Source: Oscillospiraceae bacterium (GTDB lineage Bacteria > Bacillota_A > Clostridia > Saccharofermentanales > Saccharofermentanaceae). Taken from it: 10,254 nt of DNA. The notes beneath the pieces are model-generated. The model saw nothing but the letters and a program-made list of their open reading frames with translations. It ran no database searches and was not told the origin of the DNA. Below, in pieces: positions 6,813 to 10,254 of the stretch. Numbering within the stretch: the stretch's first letter is position 1; each line of letters starts with the position of its first letter. The translations under genes and the position numbers were made by a program. The stretch spans positions 1 through 10,254 of the forward strand of contig CADAXO010000094.1 of assembly GCA_902791885.1 (NCBI GenBank). Direction: 5' to 3'.

Positions 6813-6945
6813 GTAAGTGTCCATGTTTTTGTGTGTATGCGTACACATAAGGCGGATGGAACACATGAGGCGCAAGCTTCATGTAAGCAAAGTTAGGTCC
6901 TAATTGGACAGAAATAAAACCTTATTTTTTTAGGAGGCAAAAACA
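6813..6945 (+). promoter_or_regulatory. Structured 5' leader RNA of the second importer
   Basis: Hairpin 1 (6817-6864): GTGTCCAT (6817-6824) pairs with 6856-6864 with one bulged A at 6861. After a small internal loop, 6827-6837 pairs with 6842-6852 around loop TGCG. Hairpin 2 (6863-6884): ACATGAGGC pairs with GCTTCATGT, nine pairs with one G-U, closed by a GCAA (GNRA) tetraloop. Hairpin 3: GTCC (6897-6900) pairs with GGAC (6906-6909). CCTAA (6899-6903) could instead pair with TTAGG (6930-6934), covering part of the AGGAGG ribosome site (6932-6937). The leader does not match any riboswitch class I can recall. It could be an mRNA-stabilising 5' structure or a regulatory leader. Confidence 0.55.
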
Positions 6946-8268
6946 ATGAAGACAAAGAAGATTATTGCTTTGATGTTGTCATTGGCAATGGCTGCAGCAG
7001 CTCCCGCTGAGACAGAAGAAGCAGCTCCCGCTGAGACAGAAGAAGCAGCACCCGCTGAGACAGCTGATGCTACTGTAGACGCTTCTGCTTACACAGAGCT
7101 TGCTATTGCTGATGTTGCTGATGAGGATGATGAAGTTGTAGTTTATGGCTTCAATGAGGAGGTTAAGAACCTCACTGAGACATATTCTGACATCGCAGTT
7201 CGTTACGAGCAGCAGTCATCTGACACAATTCAGCAGGTACTTGACAACGTTCTCGCTTCTGGTGAGGACGCTCCTGACATGTTTGCTTGCGACGCAGACT
7301 ATGCCAGAAAGTACATGCAGTCTGACAACACATTGCCTATCAACGATCTCGGTATCGCTTACAGCGAGCTTACTGAAATGTACAACTACACACTTCAGTT
7401 CGCTACAGATAACGAGAACGTAATTAAGGGTCTTGCTTGGCAGGCTTGTCCTTGCGGCGTTTTCTATAACAGAAGCGTTGCTCAGGCTACACTCGGTGTT
7501 TCCGAGCCTGATGAAGTAGCTCCTTACTTCGAGAGCTGGGATGCATTCCTCGAGACAGCAAGAACAGTTGCAGCTTCAGGTGAGTACGTTGCAATTTCTG
7601 CTACAGGCGACATCATGAGAGCTATCCTTGGTTCTCGTACTGAAGCTTGGATCGTTGACGGCGAAGTTACTATTGATCCTGTTATGGAGCAGTATTTCGA
7701 CCTCGCTAAGACACTCCACGATGAGGGCCTCACACACGAGACATCTCAGTGGCAGGATGCTTGGACAGCTGATATGTCCAACGGCACAGTTCTTTCTTAC
7801 TGGGGACCTATGTGGCTTGCTAAGTTCTCCATGGCTCTTGATCCTTCTGTTAACGACGTACCTAACCCGACATCCGGTGATTGGGGTATCGTAGCAGCTC
7901 CTGGTGATTCTTACTGGGGTGGTACATGGCTCATGGCTTCTAAGTACTGCAACTCTAAGGCTTCCGTAGCTCAGATCATGAGAGACATCTGCATCAACAC
8001 AGCTTCTCTCCAGGATATGGCTAACAACGGTGAGTTCGTTAACAACATCTCCATCATGACAACTCTTGGTCATGACGATGCATTCGGTCTCGAGTGGCTC
8101 GGCGGCCAGAACCCTATCCCGGTTCTCCTCGATGCAGCTACAAAGATCGACAACTCTGTAATCACGATCAATGACGGTGCTATCAACGATCAGTTCAACG
8201 CTGTAGTTGAGTCTTACATCCAGGGCGATATCGCTACTGTTGCTGAGGCTGAGTCCGCAAGCAGTTGA
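6946..8268 (+). CDS. Sugar ABC transporter substrate-binding protein (family 1), lipobox missing
   Basis: This 440-residue extracellular binding protein is for the second importer. After the N-terminus, VVVYGFNEEVKNL starts the family fold. LASGEDAPDMFACDADYARKY, FYNRSVAQ, ESWDAFLETA, GPMWLAKF and a late WGIVAAPG with WGGTWLMASKYC follow the normal order of carbohydrate binding proteins, with Trp/Tyr residues suited to stacking on sugar rings. The signal region has a basic start and a hydrophobic stretch (about 6-19), then passes straight into AAPAETEE repeats with no Cys, so no lipid anchor is predicted. Signal peptidase I could cut near AMAAAAPA. The C-terminus stops soon after ESYIQGDIATVAEAES, about 15-20 residues short of typical relatives. 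AGGAGG (6932-6937) lies 8 bases before the ATG. Codons are highly uniform (GCT, GTT, ACA, AAC, CAG), as in highly expressed genes. The sugar is not identifiable. Confidence 0.9.
   Translation: MKTKKIIALMLSLAMAAAAPAETEEAAPAETEEAAPAETADATVDASAYTELAIADVADEDDEVVVYGFNEEVKNLTETYSDIAVRYEQQSSDTIQQVLDNVLASGEDAPDMFACDADYARKYMQSDNTLPINDLGIAYSELTEMYNYTLQFATDNENVIKGLAWQACPCGVFYNRSVAQATLGVSEPDEVAPYFESWDAFLETARTVAASGEYVAISATGDIMRAILGSRTEAWIVDGEVTIDPVMEQYFDLAKTLHDEGLTHETSQWQDAWTADMSNGTVLSYWGPMWLAKFSMALDPSVNDVPNPTSGDWGIVAAPGDSYWGGTWLMASKYCNSKASVAQIMRDICINTASLQDMANNGEFVNNISIMTTLGHDDAFGLEWLGGQNPIPVLLDAATKIDNSVITINDGAINDQFNAVVESYIQGDIATVAEAESASS
6997..7062 (+). repeat. 24-bp tandem repeat encoding AAPAETEE
   Basis: Two identical 24-base units (6997-7020 and 7021-7044) are followed by a partial third unit (7045-7062) with one changed base (GCACCC for GCTCCC). 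The repeat keeps frame and codes for the acidic Pro/Ala/Glu spacer after the signal sequence. Such units can expand, contract or be collapsed in assembly, which bears on the missing lipobox next to it. Confidence 0.92.
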
Positions 8269-8324
8269 AGACGCTGGTATTGTTTAATTCACAACAACTG
8301 ATTTAAACACTAACTAAGGTAATT

Positions 8325-8360
8325 TGCGGGGCAGGGCAACACCCTGCCCCGCATTTCCTT
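8325..8360 (+). terminator. GC-rich hairpin between binding-protein and permease genes
   Basis: TGCGGGGCAGGG (8325-8336) and CCCTGCCCCGCA (8342-8353) form a perfect 12-base-pair stem with loop CAACA, followed by TTTCCTT. AAGG (8316-8319) and CCTT (8357-8360) can lengthen the base. The T-run is short and broken, so it is probably a leaky terminator or a 3' stabilising structure. Either would leave more binding-protein than permease message, as is common in sugar ABC operons. No convincing promoter lies between it and the permease gene. Confidence 0.8.
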
Positions 8361-8406
8361 AACTAAAAAGAACTTTTGGGCAAAATAATTTTGGAGAGTG
8401 ACCAAG

Positions 8407-10254
8407 ATGGCAAGAGGTACAAATACATCTTCCAGACGTAAAGGTATGAGTTATACCAAGTTTGGCTACATCTTTGTGGCCCCGTTCGTCATCGCATACT
8501 GCTTGTTCAGCCTTTATCCGTTGCTTACCACTTTCTGGTATTCCGGAACATTCATGCAGAACGCTAATGCGAGCTTCTGGGGTTTTGATCACAGAGAGGT
8601 TTATTATGACAGATACCTTGACCTGAATTCATTCTATGATGATCTCCAGGGAAGCACAGGTATCAATCCTGCGGATTATGCGAAGATCAAGAACTTCTTC
8701 TCCGCACAGGAAGTAGCTGACAGATACACACCTATCGATCCTGACGGCCTTACGGCTCTCGTAAACAACGGTGATATCTCTCAGGCAACAAGAGACAAGA
8801 TTCAGCAGGTTATCGATACAGGAGATATCTCTTATATCGCAGCTGACGAATCAGTTATGGCAGAACTCAATGAATGGAGTTCAAACTATGTAGATCTCGG
8901 ACTTACTGTCATCGGACAGTTGGGAAGAGTAAACGCAGCAGCTACAGAAGCTGCAACATTAGAGTCATCCGGTGAAGAGGGTGAAGAAGACGGTATTACT
9001 GCTGAGGATATCCTCACAAGCAGCCAGTACGAGAGCTTCCTCGAGACTCTTCAGGCAAATGATTTCGATGAGGGCCAGCAGCTCCTCGTCAACTACATCA
9101 CAGCTAAAGTCGGTGTAGATTCACTTTATGATTTCTTTGCAGCAGAGGATGTTGCAGTTGATTCAGATGATTTCTATTTCATCTGTTCCAACCTCGATTC
9201 ACCTAATGCTGTTTATACAACAGAGGAAGGCGAGACACCCGTTAATGCTATCGCTGTTCCTTTCATGAACGATCTGACCAAGTTCCTCAATGCTAATTCA
9301 TGGTCAACATCGGTTCCTGCAATCAGCACATATTCTGATTTCCAGGGTTATATCGATGGTGATATCGAACTGCATTCTAACCAGGAGCAGCTCTATGCTG
9401 ATCTTGAGACTCTCTACAACATGGGTCTCATCAATAATCAGGTTCAGCTTGTTCAGGAGGGCGATGCACTCGTTCCTTCATCTAACGTTACAAACAATGT
9501 ACTCGAAGCTATGCGTCAGTACATTGACAGCAACTATCAGTCAGATGAAGTTAAGACAGATTCTTCACTCCAGATTACTTGCCTTAACAACTATCTTGAC
9601 GCTGCTATGAACTCCGGTCGTAAGAAGCTTATTGACGCAGGTATTGACATTGACCGTTACATCTCATTCAGCGGCCAGTTCGACATGGACAAGTACCTCG
9701 AGTTCAAGGCTCTCATCGGTATGGATACTGTCCTTACATTGGATAAGTATAATGAGCTTGATGAAGCAAGAAAGCTTAAGAACCAGGAGAAGGCTCAGTC
9801 CAAGCTCGAAGAGGCGCAGGCTGCTCTTCCTGCTGCTCAGGCTGCATATGACGCCGCTGTTGCATCCGGTGATGAAGATGCAATCAACGAGGCATATGAA
9901 GCTCTTACAGCTGTAAACGTTGCTATCACTGACAACCAGTCCAAGGTTAACAGACCTTCCGGTCTTCTCGAGAAGGCTGATGCTACAAGAGATTATATCT
10001 TCGTAGGTATGGACAACTTCGGTGATATCTTCGGAAACAAGTACAGATTCAACAAGGTATTGGGAGCATTCTATACGACATTCGTAATGTGGATCATCGG
10101 CTTCATTCCTCAGGTCCTCTTGGCACTGCTCCTCTCTGCTTGGTTCACTGATACCAAGCTCAAGCTTAAGGGTCTCAATCTCATGAAGGCTTTGATGTAC
10201 TTGCCTAACGTTATCACAGCGGCAACCATCGCTATCTTCTTCAGAAGATTGTTC
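8407..10254 (+). CDS. MalF-type sugar ABC permease with a giant extracytoplasmic insertion (partial, 3' end outside window)
   Basis: The frame is open from ATG 8407 to the last base, giving 616 codons with no stop. Residues 19-45 are a normal first helix of a MalF-type permease, FVAPFVIAYCLFSLYPLLTT. The family motif expected about a dozen residues later, here FVGMDNFGDIF, appears only at 532. It is followed by normal second and third helices (about 553-578 and 592-611, with YLPNVITAATIAIFF). The roughly 485 residues between form an extra domain outside the membrane. It is acidic and mostly helical-looking, with an acidic patch near 188-197 and a likely coiled coil at 446-515 (KLEEAQAALPAAQ and similar). 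I recognise no known domain. GGAGAG (8393-8398) lies 8 bases before the ATG; the in-frame GTG at 8398 is too close to it. The EAA loop lies beyond the window. Codon bias matches the binding-protein gene. Confidence 0.88.
   Translation, partial: MARGTNTSSRRKGMSYTKFGYIFVAPFVIAYCLFSLYPLLTTFWYSGTFMQNANASFWGFDHREVYYDRYLDLNSFYDDLQGSTGINPADYAKIKNFFSAQEVADRYTPIDPDGLTALVNNGDISQATRDKIQQVIDTGDISYIAADESVMAELNEWSSNYVDLGLTVIGQLGRVNAAATEAATLESSGEEGEEDGITAEDILTSSQYESFLETLQANDFDEGQQLLVNYITAKVGVDSLYDFFAAEDVAVDSDDFYFICSNLDSPNAVYTTEEGETPVNAIAVPFMNDLTKFLNANSWSTSVPAISTYSDFQGYIDGDIELHSNQEQLYADLETLYNMGLINNQVQLVQEGDALVPSSNVTNNVLEAMRQYIDSNYQSDEVKTDSSLQITCLNNYLDAAMNSGRKKLIDAGIDIDRYISFSGQFDMDKYLEFKALIGMDTVLTLDKYNELDEARKLKNQEKAQSKLEEAQAALPAAQAAYDAAVASGDEDAINEAYEALTAVNVAITDNQSKVNRPSGLLEKADATRDYIFVGMDNFGDIFGNKYRFNKVLGAFYTTFVMWIIGFIPQVLLALLLSAWFTDTKLKLKGLNLMKALMYLPNVITAATIAIFFRRLF

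Noticed and set aside
6893..6903. TTAGG-T-CCTAA as an RNA hairpin
   Set aside because: The loop would be a single base, which RNA cannot form. It may matter only as a DNA palindrome or through pairing with other segments.
6813..6945. Known riboswitch (c-di-GMP, THF, preQ1 or cobalamin types)
   Set aside because: I could not align the leader with the conserved cores of these classes; only unnamed hairpins are visible. A covariance-model search would settle it.
8280..8308. Promoter for the giant permease gene (TTGTTT and a -10-like TTAAAC)
   Set aside because: The -10 match is weak, and the strong hairpin at 8325-8353 lies downstream, so transcripts from here would meet it; read-through from the upstream promoter is simpler.

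Overview
The window looks like part of a chromosome from a Gram-positive Clostridia-type gut or rumen anaerobe. The signs are moderate GC, AGA as the main Arg codon, strong AGGAGG ribosome sites, a lipoprotein signal with a Cys lipobox, and importers of the Gram-positive carbohydrate type. The species cannot be fixed from the sequence. All genes read on the + strand, and I see no phage, IS, CRISPR, tRNA or rRNA.

Region 1 (1-5433) is one tight gene row. It holds the end of a family 1 sugar-binding protein, two MalF/MalG-type permeases that overlap by one base, a HlyD/MacA-type membrane fusion protein, and a protein with a MacB-like extracytoplasmic core but only two membrane helices. Gaps are 9, -1, 11 and 11 bases, so co-transcription is likely. 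No ATPase is present for either the importer or the exporter-like pair. Coupling a sugar importer to an efflux-style adaptor and a stripped-down MacB-like subunit is the most unusual gene arrangement here.

Region 2 (5434-6745) is a lipoprotein gene with its own good ribosome site, a possible weak promoter and a candidate terminator. The protein is Cys-anchored, has a Pro/Thr stalk, a folded domain that faintly recalls RsiV/DUF3298 proteins, and a very acidic tail. With the two genes before it, this makes three consecutive extracytoplasmic proteins with Pro/Ser/Thr-rich spacers.

Region 3 (6746-10254) is a second sugar importer under its own strong promoter (TTGCAA, 17 bases, TAAAAT). The promoter carries an operator-like palindrome and is followed by a leader of about 130 nt that folds on paper into a long 5' hairpin and a second hairpin closed by a GCAA tetraloop. 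The binding protein has strongly biased codons, as expected for high expression. It lacks the lipobox expected in a Gram-positive bacterium, has a 24-bp tandem repeat at that spot, and stops early at the C-terminus. A 12-bp GC-rich hairpin separates it from a permease gene that runs off the window. That permease has about 480 extra extracytoplasmic residues between TM1 and TM2, where E. coli MalF carries its much smaller P2 loop. An unanchored binding protein paired with a giant docking-type loop would make a coherent, apparently unusual importer design, but the missing lipobox could also be a repeat-collapse error.
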